A DNA stretch of 64,000 bases from assembly GCA_003116975.1 (NCBI GenBank), contig BGKB01000034.1, positions 428,307 through 492,306 of the forward strand. Direction: 5' to 3'. This document shows positions 10,388 through 19,073 of this stretch, piece after piece (position 1 is the first letter of the stretch; every line of letters starts with the position of its first letter). Source of the DNA: Aurantiochytrium sp. KH105 (Eukaryota > Sar > Bigyra > Thraustochytrida > Thraustochytriidae). A program made the position numbers and the translations under genes. The notes beneath the pieces were generated by a model. It was not told where the DNA came from. It searched no databases and saw only the letters and a program-made list of their open reading frames with translations.

Positions 10388-11236
10388 ATGGGGCAGAATA
10401 CGAGCAAGGAGGGCGAGGACCAGGAGGCGCTGGCAGAGCAGTGCTTCCACCGCAAAGCCTCCTTTGTGGAGGCCATTATGGCGCTCGTGGGTCTCGGCGG
10501 AGGGAGACTCACTCGCGCCGACAGCAATGAGACCTTGCACATGGAGTCGGACGAGTCTGACGATGACAGTGTTGGCCGCTCGCGACGTGGATCTGGCGCA
10601 GTTGCTGCAGGAGTTGCAAAGGCGTCCGCCTCGCCTCATGTCCGACGACGCTCCAGCATGAACACACGCCCAAGCCCCCCTTATAATGCTCCCAAGAATG
10701 CCGACGCTGCCATCTCCGACATCAAGAGACCCAGTCTTGCATCCATCGGCAGCGGCATCTCGCAGAGAAGGTCAAGTGTAAGCGAGCTCTTGGATGTCGA
10801 GAGAAAGGAGGATGAGGAGGACCTCGAGCTCCTTTCGCACCTGCAGACCAACTCCGAGTACAGCGATGAAACAACAGAGACCTACCTGACGGAGGATCAA
10901 GAGCTCCTTCTTTTGCGACGTGCTGCTGACGCTTGGGAGAAGAAGGACATCTCCGCCATCACCGATTGCGAGTCGGAAATCCGCGTCAAGTTGCTGGATC
11001 CGAAAAAGGACTCGCGAGAGGCGCTCGAAAATGAGGTTATGCTGCTGCGCCAGCAGCTCGAGTCCAAAAACTCCGAGATGATGCGACTCAAGTCCAGCAG
11101 CGTCTCGGGTGTCTCCACTTCGGAACTCTACTTGATCGATTCCATGTCGACCACTTCGGATAATTTTTCAGAATCCGACGCATTCTCTTCCGTGTCGGGC
11201 GCTTTCTCTTCTGTGTCCGGAGCTGGCTACCTTTGA
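10388..11236 (+). CDS. Putative N-myristoylated acidic/Ser-rich protein of unknown function
   Basis: 282 aa from the ATG at 10388, chosen because it gives MGQNTSKE, a good N-myristoylation sequence (Gly2, Ser/Thr at 6), and because the upstream in-frame extension is low complexity. An early helical segment (FVEAIMALVGLGGG) is followed by acidic and Ser-rich disordered sequence with several RRxS sites (RRGSG, RRRSS, RRSS) that look like basophilic kinase sites. A predicted coiled-coil stretch (REALENEVMLLRQQLESKN) lies near 210-240. The C-terminus has two FSSVSG repeats. No known domain is recognised. It is convergent with the next gene, which also begins with a myristoylation-type N-terminus. 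A longer form from 10133 cannot be excluded. Confidence 0.65.
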   Translation: MGQNTSKEGEDQEALAEQCFHRKASFVEAIMALVGLGGGRLTRADSNETLHMESDESDDDSVGRSRRGSGAVAAGVAKASASPHVRRRSSMNTRPSPPYNAPKNADAAISDIKRPSLASIGSGISQRRSSVSELLDVERKEDEEDLELLSHLQTNSEYSDETTETYLTEDQELLLLRRAADAWEKKDISAITDCESEIRVKLLDPKKDSREALENEVMLLRQQLESKNSEMMRLKSSSVSGVSTSELYLIDSMSTTSDNFSESDAFSSVSGAFSSVSGAGYL

Positions 11237-11359
11237 CTGGGGTGGGCTGACCCTACCTCTTCTCCGCCACGCCCCGTGACCTATTCCTGACACTGACGCG
11301 CTCGGTCAATCACACACAAATTCTCCCGCCCCGTACTCTTTCAACCCCTCCCACCCCCG

Positions 11360-11380
11360 CCCCCCCCCCCTTTTTTTTTT
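11360..11380. repeat. C11-T10 homopolymer junction
   Basis: Eleven C followed by ten T in the convergent 3' intergenic region (11237-11533). Homopolymers of this length are also prone to sequencing error. Confidence 0.9.
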
Positions 11381-11533
11381 GCCTTGACCTTCGTTTGCTC
11401 GTCGGCTTCTTTTATCTATAGCCTCGACACGTGCGCTCGCGGTCCAACGCTGACTCGAATCCATCCATGTAGAAAAACTATCTGATAATTCTTTTCTCTT
11501 CTCTTGACTTGCTTTACTTGCTTCACTTGCTTA

Positions 11534-13358
11534 CTATTTTGGACTTCGCATTGCGTCCCGCTCCATCTTCTTGCGCTTGAGCGCCTCGCGCTGCATTTTC
11601 CGTTTTGCCTCTTTGGCATGTTGAAGTTGTGCCGTCTTTTGCTCGTACTCCGCCTTGAGCTTGCGCAAGAGCGTCTGCTGCTCCTCCATCTCTGTTGAAG
11701 CAGCCGTGTCGCCGAGTCGCGCCTTTGCCTCAAGCTCACGCTGTCGAGCCTCGGCAGACTTGGTTTCAGCCTCGATGGCGCTCCGCTGCTCCCGCAGGAT
11801 ATCATTCGTGATCTGCACTGACGATGCCTGGCCGGATGCAGCAACGTCGAGAAGAACTGCCTTGAAAAAGGACTCAAACTCCTCCCATTCAAGCGCTTCG
11901 CTCTTGTTCGCGTCCTTTTCGACAAAGAGTTGCTCAAAGTTGTCGTGCGGGATCTGCAGGTCCGACAACAGAGCTCCCAGCTCTGATCTGTCAATACTGC
12001 TCGAGTGGTTCTTGTCGTAGTGCTGGAAAATCTCCAGAATCTCTCCATCAAGTTCTTCCTCCGACTTGGAAAGCGTCTTTCGCCCCTCCTCGACATGAGA
12101 CTTGTGTGTGAGTAATATGTTGCGGCACATGCGGCAGCTCACCAAGTACGAAGCTCGCTGCACGCTCGAAATTGTCTGGCACATGTGACACTGTACCGCA
12201 ATGTACGAACCAGCCACCTTCCGGCAGGTCCCGTCCGGCATTTGCTCAATAACCTCGCCCGAGGGCGACGTCTGGATCTTCTTGCCATCTGGCAGTACTT
12301 CAATACGGCTTCCCTGTGCTCATCAAGAAAAGGAGAGTCGTATCGTGCGAGCAATGTCTCGTTAGCATTCGTTTTTCGCGCGCGCGCACAAAATACCAAA
12401 GCATGCAAATCGCTCGTAGTGAATGCTCGGTGAGGTGAAGAATCGAAACAAAGAAAACTTACGTCGGCTCGTGTTTGCACCTTGCGCCCTGTAGAGCCCC
12501 ACGTCTCGATCGTGGTTCCATTCGGATTGCGTTGGATACGGTATTGGTCTTTGCCCGGATACTTGACGATGCGCACGCCGGCCGCGTCGGTGTCAATCTT
12601 CGTGCCATCAGGAAATACGCAGATTTTCGAGCCGTCGCTCTCGTTGATTTGCGTCGTAGTTCCGTCAATATCTTTGATGATGCGCACTTTGTTCTGTTGG
12701 AGGTCACGAAAGTATGGCAAAGGCCAGAAAGGAAAGAATTGGTTAGAAAACGCCGCGCCTGAATAAGGAGCAACTTGAGAACACTTACCGATGGATTGTA
12801 CTGCTCGACAATACCGTCTTTGGTTACAGAGATTGTGGTGCCGTCCGGATTGACCTGATACTTGGAGCCATCCGGGCGTTTGGTGATAATCTTCCCATCT
12901 TCTGTGCGTGTGATGCGCGTGTTGTCTGGAAGCGTTTCTTGTTCGCGACCCGTGGGGTGGACTTGCTTTTTCCTCCCGTCCGGCCAGGAGTGAATGATGA
13001 CACCGTCCGTGTCCTCTTGTCTCCGGTAGCCATCCTCGCGCATAAAGATGACAGTGCCATCTTCGAGCTCGCTGCGACTCTCGGGGAGGTTTGAGCCCTT
13101 ATCCTCGAAAATTCCTGCGGCTTGATCAGCAGCCTCGCCGACCATGCGCGTAAGAATACCATCGACATCGCGCAACCAAGAGCGCAGCCGGATTACCTCG
13201 GCATGGTGATCCTCTACATCCTTTGCATTGGGGTCGAGGCTTTTCTCATGACGAAGTTCTGCCAAGAGTTTCACACGCATCACGTCTGTAGGCGAAGGTG
13301 ATGCGCATCGCAGACCCTCTTGGCCGCTCTGGCCGAGGATCGACGACCCTGCGCCCAT
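11534..13358 (-). CDS. G-box (CENP-J/TCP10-type) protein with Cys-pair and EF-hand modules; three exons
   Basis: The proposed 526-aa protein joins exons 13358-12789, 12693-12463 and 12313-11534, all in phase 0, across two GT-AG introns. The start ATG at 13358 gives MGAGSSIL, a myristoylation-type N-terminus. Residues ~95-300 are a run of short PDG-type beta repeats (for example DGSKYQVNPDGTTI and FPDGTKIDTD), the pattern of the T-complex 10/CENP-J C-terminal G-box, which forms an extended single-layer beta sheet in centriole proteins. The splice joins restore this repeat without a break, which supports the gene model. Next come two cysteine pairs (CHMC...CRMC, LSD1-finger-like), two EF-hand-like loops (DKNHSSSIDRSE and DANKSEALEWEE) and a long basic coiled coil to the end. 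The role could be cytoskeletal or basal-body scaffolding with Ca2+ input; this is inference. Confidence 0.75.
12314..12462 (-). other. Intron 2 of the G-box gene (149 bp)
   Basis: On the minus strand the donor is GTAAGT at 12462 and the acceptor is CAG ending at 12314. Splicing is phase 0 and joins VQTRAD to GSRIEVLPDG, continuing the G-box repeat. Unspliced reading runs into non-repeat sequence. Confidence 0.8.
12694..12788 (-). other. Intron 1 of the G-box gene (95 bp)
   Basis: On the minus strand the donor is GTAAGT at 12788 and the acceptor is CAG ending at 12694. Splicing is phase 0 and joins VEQYNPS to NKVRIIKDIDG, keeping the repeat in register. Confidence 0.8.
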
Positions 13359-14436
13359 CGCGGTTGCTCTCGCTACGCGCGCGTTGCTCTCGGTCTCCCC
13401 TCTCGACACGAAAGCTTATTTGCAATTGCTCGTGGCGTGTCGTTCTTTCCCTGCTTTTTCCTTCTCCCACGGTGTCAAATTTGAGAGAAGGGTGCAGCAG
13501 TAGCTCCGCGCCGCGGAATGTAAAGTGCGTTACCTCGAGACACGTGCGAGCAAGCCACTTTTCCTTTCAATAAGCCTAGCTGAGGCCTATGACGAAGTAG
13601 GGCCCATTCACTTGCTCCCTGCAAATGCATGCCTCGGTATCATGCGAGCCAACCGCCCATCGATCTGTCAAGGACTCACAATTCAACGTGCCAAGACTAT
13701 CGCTTAGTGACTTTTTCTGCGTCGCAACGTAGCGACACCGCTGCGGCCGCGGCACCACCCGTGACGAGGCTGAGCGACTCGCGACGACGCTCTGCGCAGA
13801 GCGCAAAAAAAAAATCGTAACGGATAGGTGTTAGTGAGCCGACAGTCATGGTGTGCTGGACTTTTGCGCCTTGACTTGATCTTCCACGATCGAGGCGAAG
13901 TTAACAAGAAGACGCTAGGGCAAGCTACTAGGATGAGCGGATACTTTCGACCACCCTTGAAAGACAGGCTGTCGGCCGAGGCATTGTTTTGGGGTTGCTG
14001 AATACATGTGCCCGAACCGTTGGCCAAAAAAATCGGCTCGCCGCTTGTCCGAGCACGATCAGCCAGGAATCCAATCAACCGAGTTCTCTCTTTGCTGGCT
14101 GATTGCTCGCATTACCAAGACGAAAAATGGTGTTCAGAGTGAGAGATTTAGGGGACCATGTCGTAGCAGAGAGCCTGAGTTGAAGAAGATAAGAAGAAAG
14201 ACGATGAGAAAGTAGAAGTAGAAGAAAAAAAAGCAATGTGTCATGGTTACCTTTCATCACGAGGATAGGTGAACTTTCGGCTGGGTAAAAGCGTCTCTTC
14301 GGTGGAGTATTGGAGACATCCGTCACCACGCTCCTTGCGACGCACGGCTTAGACCCAAGAGACTGCCAATATCGGAAGGCCGGCGGGCCATAGCACGCAT
14401 GCGAGTCTCGTTTGCAAGGTCGCAGTAGAGCAAAAG
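13359..14436. other. Divergent promoter region
   Basis: About 1.1 kb of lower-GC sequence between the divergent G-box and acidic-protein genes. It includes an A10 run near 13805 and AAG-rich sequence at 14178-14235. No gene or RNA gene is recognised. Confidence 0.5.
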
Positions 14437-17400
14437 ATGGCCGGGCGCCAAGAGCGCAGGAGAACTTCAGTCAGCATCATTGTGACACAGAGCACCGATC
14501 GCACGTCCTTCGAGATTTGCGAGGATCATGATGACGCAACAAATGAGGAAACGAACTCCCCTGAGAGCATTTCGAATTCGCCCGATAAAGTCTCTGCTGA
14601 GAGCGACTGGTCGCTTACTCACTCTGCGCTCTGGGCCGAGAGAATGCGAAAGTTGACACAACAGCGTGCGACGCTAGATAATCAAATGTCTGTGATGCAT
14701 CATAGTTCTTCTGACCTTGGCGACCTACATGTCAAGAAGGTTGGACAAGAGGACGGCAATGACGATGGTGATGACGACGACGACGAGGAGGAGGACGACG
14801 ATGACGATGATGATGATGATGATGATATTTTCGATGAGAGAGAAGAAAGAGAAGACGCCAATGTAAATGCAAAATCTTGCCATGAAAATTTGCTGCTTGC
14901 GTCGTCGAGACAAGAAAAGGCAGCTCGGCGTTCGACTGCACACATGTTTGTCGAGCAGCGTGCTGGTCAGAGCAAGCTTCTTCGCATGCACCCAAGTGTG
15001 GTCGCGGCCATCAATGACCTCTGGATGCTCGAAGATATCCAAGCTGATCTTGATGAGAGCAAAATGCTGGGCAAAGACGTCTACGTCTCCCTCCTCATCA
15101 AGTTTCAATACCTCATTGTTCCACCCCCGCTCAAAGCCAGCAAAGCTCTGCAAAATGCCGAAGTGGACTGGTATAATGATTCCCGACGGCATGGGGGTCA
15201 TCCAAGTGGGCGGATGGCTCGCATCATGTTTGAAGACGCCATGTTCGAAATCGCTGATACATGGTCCTCCGATGCCGATGCTCACGAGTACGTGCAAATC
15301 CTGAAACAACTCCTCCTTGGGGTTTCGACGGGTGACGAAGATGGGGAGACGCAGGGCGAGGGTGATGATGATGATGATTCAGGCAGCGCCAATGAGAACT
15401 CAAGTGAGTACGAGTCTTCCGATTTCGAAGAAGAGCCAGAATTCGGGTCAGCTCCTGCATCCCAATTGCCTGAGAAGAACCAACACGAACGTCAGGAGCA
15501 GAACCAGCACGGTCCCGATGTTCGTGCTGAAAGCAATGTGCAAGAGAAGACGCATCCTGGACAGCAAGTTCTTTCAGCAACCGAACTGTCGAGGACGAAG
15601 AAAGACGATTTCTCGCAAGTCGAGGGCGACCATGTCCGGCACGATGCTCCTTCATCAATTGAACCCGATCATGTTCTGCAAAATAATTTACAGTCTGCTC
15701 TTGCAGTGAAGCCTGATAGCTTGCAGCGAGACAACGTCGACGTTGAGCAAAAGACACATGCAAAGGTCGAAGGTTTACAGTGTGACGAGCAAAGCTCGCC
15801 CTTGACGGAGCAGTCAGAGAAGCAGACAAGTTGTGAAACTCAAGCAATAGTCTTTGAATCCCATCAGGAAACAGCATCCAACGTTGTCAATACGAGAATA
15901 AGAAGGAGAGCGTCTGAAAGAAGCGAGGAGACGGAGGAGCAGAGTCATCAAAGAGAGGCGGCGCCCCAGACACATGACAACGAGCTTCGCGAGCAAGATC
16001 AAACGCTGAGGAAAACGGCGATGACGAAAGACTACTCGCAAAGTGGTCGTTCCGACAAGAAACGCCATGATCAAAATCCTGATGCACAGCAGCATCTCTG
16101 GTCCGAAAATGCTAATGTAGAAATGTTCTCTGCGACCTCCATGCCTCATGCCGCAGCGCGCAATAGTGAGGAAACCGGGCCTGTCAGCGACGCTGCCAAG
16201 AACGCGAAGGACTCCGTTTCCGTTTCAACTTGCACTCACGAGACGATGACAACGATGAGTGCCGAGTGCAAGCCAGATACGGTATTGTCGTCCAAACATG
16301 CAGACGGGATCGACGTGTCACCAACAGCTCGTGCGTTAGTCCCAGCTTTTGCAGATACCGAGAAGGCGAAAGGCAAGAAACGCAGGCACGGACGCAAGGC
16401 CAAAAGGGCAAAGTCGAGAGTGAAAAGTAAGGTACAGCATCGACGTCTCATCAAAAGCAACAAGAAGATCAAATACAATCCAATTTTCGCGACGATGGCG
16501 CAGCGCAAGTTTGAAGGTTTCAAGACCTTGTTGGACACGAGACACAAGACCAAGAAATCATCCCTGCTCACACGAGCGCACGCACATGCCGCGATTGGCA
16601 GGCTTTATCAGGCCAAATATGAGTCAGATCTTAAAAGTCGAAGTAAAGGGCTGCAGTTGACCCGCTTTGACAAATTCGTTCTCGAACAGCACATCATGCA
16701 ATTTGGTTCGCGCAAGATGGCAAAGCGTAATCTCAAGCGCCTATTCAATACTGTGCGGTATCACGCCGACCAAGGAGACGCCATCATGAGGATGTTCGCC
16801 ATTCTATGTGGCGTAGACATCGCACTATCTCGACACGACGTCAGCTTAACAACGTATGACCCGCATCTAGCATCTGACTACTACCTACCTACACTGGTGC
16901 GGATCCTGGACGGAGACTCAAAGGTGGCACAAGTTTTCGTACAGGGCAAGACGGTCGGCAAACAGTCTGCGAACAAGTCGTCAGCACTTGGATCCAATCA
17001 TGGACTCGAGACGCAAGAATGCCTTTTGACGCTTTCTCTCACCTTTCAGCTCACTACAGCTGACGTCTGCCGGCACACGCCTCCCGAGTCGTCGGCCCTT
17101 GTTGAGCTGATTCATGATCTGCACAAAATTCGAGGACGGCGCGATGGTGATGGGGTGGGCGGAAGCTTTGCAAGATCGCAGCGGACTCGGCAGGGCCGCA
17201 AGGTCATGATGCGCATGAGCGGCCCTGTTCTGGACGCGCTGGGCCAGCGCGGCCTATCGACGAGTCTGGACCAGAACCTTCTCGTAGACGTCCACGAGGC
17301 GATGCTTCTCGCGCTGCCGGTGTGGGTCGCAGATCGGAAGTGGTCGACGCTGTGTCATTTCGTGTTGGCTGGAAAGACCATTGCACGATGGTTCAAGCTT

Positions 17401-17763
17401 GCGAAGATGCGCGTGCCCAGGCACATTTCTCTATTGAGTCAGACCCAGCTCAGAGGCTCGCGCATCGCGTACGACAGCTTTTCAGCGGTGGTGACAATCA
17501 AGTCAAGCGTGGCGATCATCGAAGGCCTTTCTGGCGAGGACATTTGGGGCTACCTTGCCTCGAGGTCTCGGCGCGCTTCGAGCGAGTCCGCTTCAACCGC
17601 ACGCGACGAGAGACAACCGCCTTCTTCAACTCCTTCGGCGGCGCTGCCCCCTGGTCGAGTTTTCGTAGACTCGCCGCGCACGCCCCGTGCGGTGCTCGCC
17701 GAGGCTCGCAAACTGGACGCCGCTCTCAACGCGCCCCCTTCTCCCAGCCGGCCGCTCGACTGA
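14437..17763 (+). CDS. Large acidic/basic hydrophilic protein, unknown
   Basis: 1108 aa, ATG at 14437. Residues ~105-140 are almost pure Asp/Glu. Residues ~290-620 are Gln/Glu/Ser-rich and disordered, and a Lys/Arg-rich stretch at ~645-675 (KAKGKKRRHGRKAKRAKSR) is a probable nuclear-localisation or nucleic-acid-binding patch. Ordered parts are residues ~175-285 (LWMLEDIQADLDESKMLGK) and ~690-1050, which include LTRFDKFVLEQHIMQFGSRK and RNLKRLFNTVRYHADQG. The second block recalls a helical motif seen in other protist cytoskeletal or EF-hand proteins (short F..F-Y..KYG..K..A...L..L), but the match is weak. Codon use and GC are lower than in neighbours such as RPL10A. I do not recognise the family. 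Confidence 0.7.
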   Translation: MAGRQERRRTSVSIIVTQSTDRTSFEICEDHDDATNEETNSPESISNSPDKVSAESDWSLTHSALWAERMRKLTQQRATLDNQMSVMHHSSSDLGDLHVKKVGQEDGNDDGDDDDDEEEDDDDDDDDDDDIFDEREEREDANVNAKSCHENLLLASSRQEKAARRSTAHMFVEQRAGQSKLLRMHPSVVAAINDLWMLEDIQADLDESKMLGKDVYVSLLIKFQYLIVPPPLKASKALQNAEVDWYNDSRRHGGHPSGRMARIMFEDAMFEIADTWSSDADAHEYVQILKQLLLGVSTGDEDGETQGEGDDDDDSGSANENSSEYESSDFEEEPEFGSAPASQLPEKNQHERQEQNQHGPDVRAESNVQEKTHPGQQVLSATELSRTKKDDFSQVEGDHVRHDAPSSIEPDHVLQNNLQSALAVKPDSLQRDNVDVEQKTHAKVEGLQCDEQSSPLTEQSEKQTSCETQAIVFESHQETASNVVNTRIRRRASERSEETEEQSHQREAAPQTHDNELREQDQTLRKTAMTKDYSQSGRSDKKRHDQNPDAQQHLWSENANVEMFSATSMPHAAARNSEETGPVSDAAKNAKDSVSVSTCTHETMTTMSAECKPDTVLSSKHADGIDVSPTARALVPAFADTEKAKGKKRRHGRKAKRAKSRVKSKVQHRRLIKSNKKIKYNPIFATMAQRKFEGFKTLLDTRHKTKKSSLLTRAHAHAAIGRLYQAKYESDLKSRSKGLQLTRFDKFVLEQHIMQFGSRKMAKRNLKRLFNTVRYHADQGDAIMRMFAILCGVDIALSRHDVSLTTYDPHLASDYYLPTLVRILDGDSKVAQVFVQGKTVGKQSANKSSALGSNHGLETQECLLTLSLTFQLTTADVCRHTPPESSALVELIHDLHKIRGRRDGDGVGGSFARSQRTRQGRKVMMRMSGPVLDALGQRGLSTSLDQNLLVDVHEAMLLALPVWVADRKWSTLCHFVLAGKTIARWFKLAKMRVPRHISLLSQTQLRGSRIAYDSFSAVVTIKSSVAIIEGLSGEDIWGYLASRSRRASSESASTARDERQPPSSTPSAALPPGRVFVDSPRTPRAVLAEARKLDAALNAPPSPSRPLD
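14764..14829. repeat. GAC/GAT/GAG trinucleotide tract in coding sequence
   Basis: This imperfect trinucleotide run encodes an uninterrupted Asp/Glu stretch in the acidic protein. Mixed codons (GAC, GAT, GAG) suggest selection for acidity and not only recent slippage. Confidence 0.9.
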
Positions 17764-19073
17764 CCGACGACTGACCGGCTGACTGACTGACTGACGACCT
17801 GTAAGCTAAAGAACCTCACTGACTGACTGTGAGAGGACAAAGTCCTCCAAAAGCTCCCCACCTGTCCTCCCCAAAGCGCGCCGCGCCCCGCCCCAGCCCC
17901 TGCCCTGCTCTGCCGCGCCATCCACCACCATCCATCCATCCATCCATCCACCCCCCATACGCGCCGCTGCGAGCAAGAGCCACCGGACCAGGTCGCGAGA
18001 GACCTTGCTCGGCACACACACCCTCTTTCCCTTTCCCTCTTATCACAGTGAACGCGGTGCACGCGCTGCCGCCGCCGCTGCACGCGCTGCCGCTGCCGCT
18101 GCACGCGCCGCGCCGCCGCCTGGACGCGCCGCGCCGCCTCCGCTGCTGCGCAGCGCGGGCGGGCGGGGCGTCCGCTCTGCCCTGGCCCGGCCTGGCCTGG
18201 CTGCGCGCGGCCCCGAGCCCGCGGCGCGGGTCTCCGGAATCGAGCGGCGGCGGTCTGCGAGCGGCGGCGGCATGTCAGTCTCTCTGTCTCTCTGTCTGTC
18301 TGTCGCAGAGACTCGTCACGACCGGCGGCCGCGCCTCGCCTGCGAGCGGAGCGAACGCGGAGCCGCTGCGGCAGGGCAGCCGCAGGGCCGCGCGAGCTCG
18401 GCAGGAGAGCGAGCGAGCGAGCGAGCGAGCGAGCAGGCCAGGTCGCGGGCGCGAGCCGCAGGAAAGACAGGTCCTCTTCTTCGCCAATTTACGACGCCAA
18501 TTAGCCCAGTCGGCACTTTACAACGAGCGGCCTTGCGAGCCAGAGCCGCGACCACGCCCCGCTGCGCAGCCGCGCAGACCTCGAACGCGGACGAGCGTCG
18601 GCGCGCCGCCGCCGCCGGCAGAGCAGAGCAGAGCGGAGCGGAGCGGAGCAGGCGCCCGCAGCGCGGGCAGCGCGGGCCGGCCGCGCGGCGCCATCGCCGT
18701 CATCAGCGCGGCGCAGGAGCTCGAGCACGACCGCGCGCAGGAGGGGCGCAACGGCGACGAGGAGGACCTGGCCGGCGGCGGCGCGAGCGACGTCCGCCGC
18801 GGGAGAACGCGCGGCCTCGCGCGGTCGGCCGGCCGGCCGGCCTGCTGATCGGTGGAGCGCCTTGAGCGCGCGGCAGCAGCGCGGACCGCAAGAGCGGAAA
18901 CGACGCGTTCGCCCGGGAAGGTATAACGCAGCTTGCCGAAGTCCGTGGGGTACTACTGCCAGCGCAAATTAGGCGAACGAACCCTGGGAGATCGCAGAGA
19001 AAGATCAAGGTTGCGGGCTGCACTGCCTGCGCCAGAGCAAGAGAGCAAGAGAGCAAGAGAGCAGAGCGCCCCG
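17764..19073. other. GC-rich intergenic region with microsatellites
   Basis: 1.3 kb between two + strand genes. It holds a (CTGA)n run right after the upstream stop (17762-17795), (CATC)n at 17929-17951, CCGCTGCACGCG repeats near 18068-18110, CTGT/CTCT repeats near 18275-18305 and (GAGC)n at 18410-18434. Open frames on both strands are Ala/Arg-rich and carry no domain. Probably promoter and UTR sequence. Confidence 0.55.
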
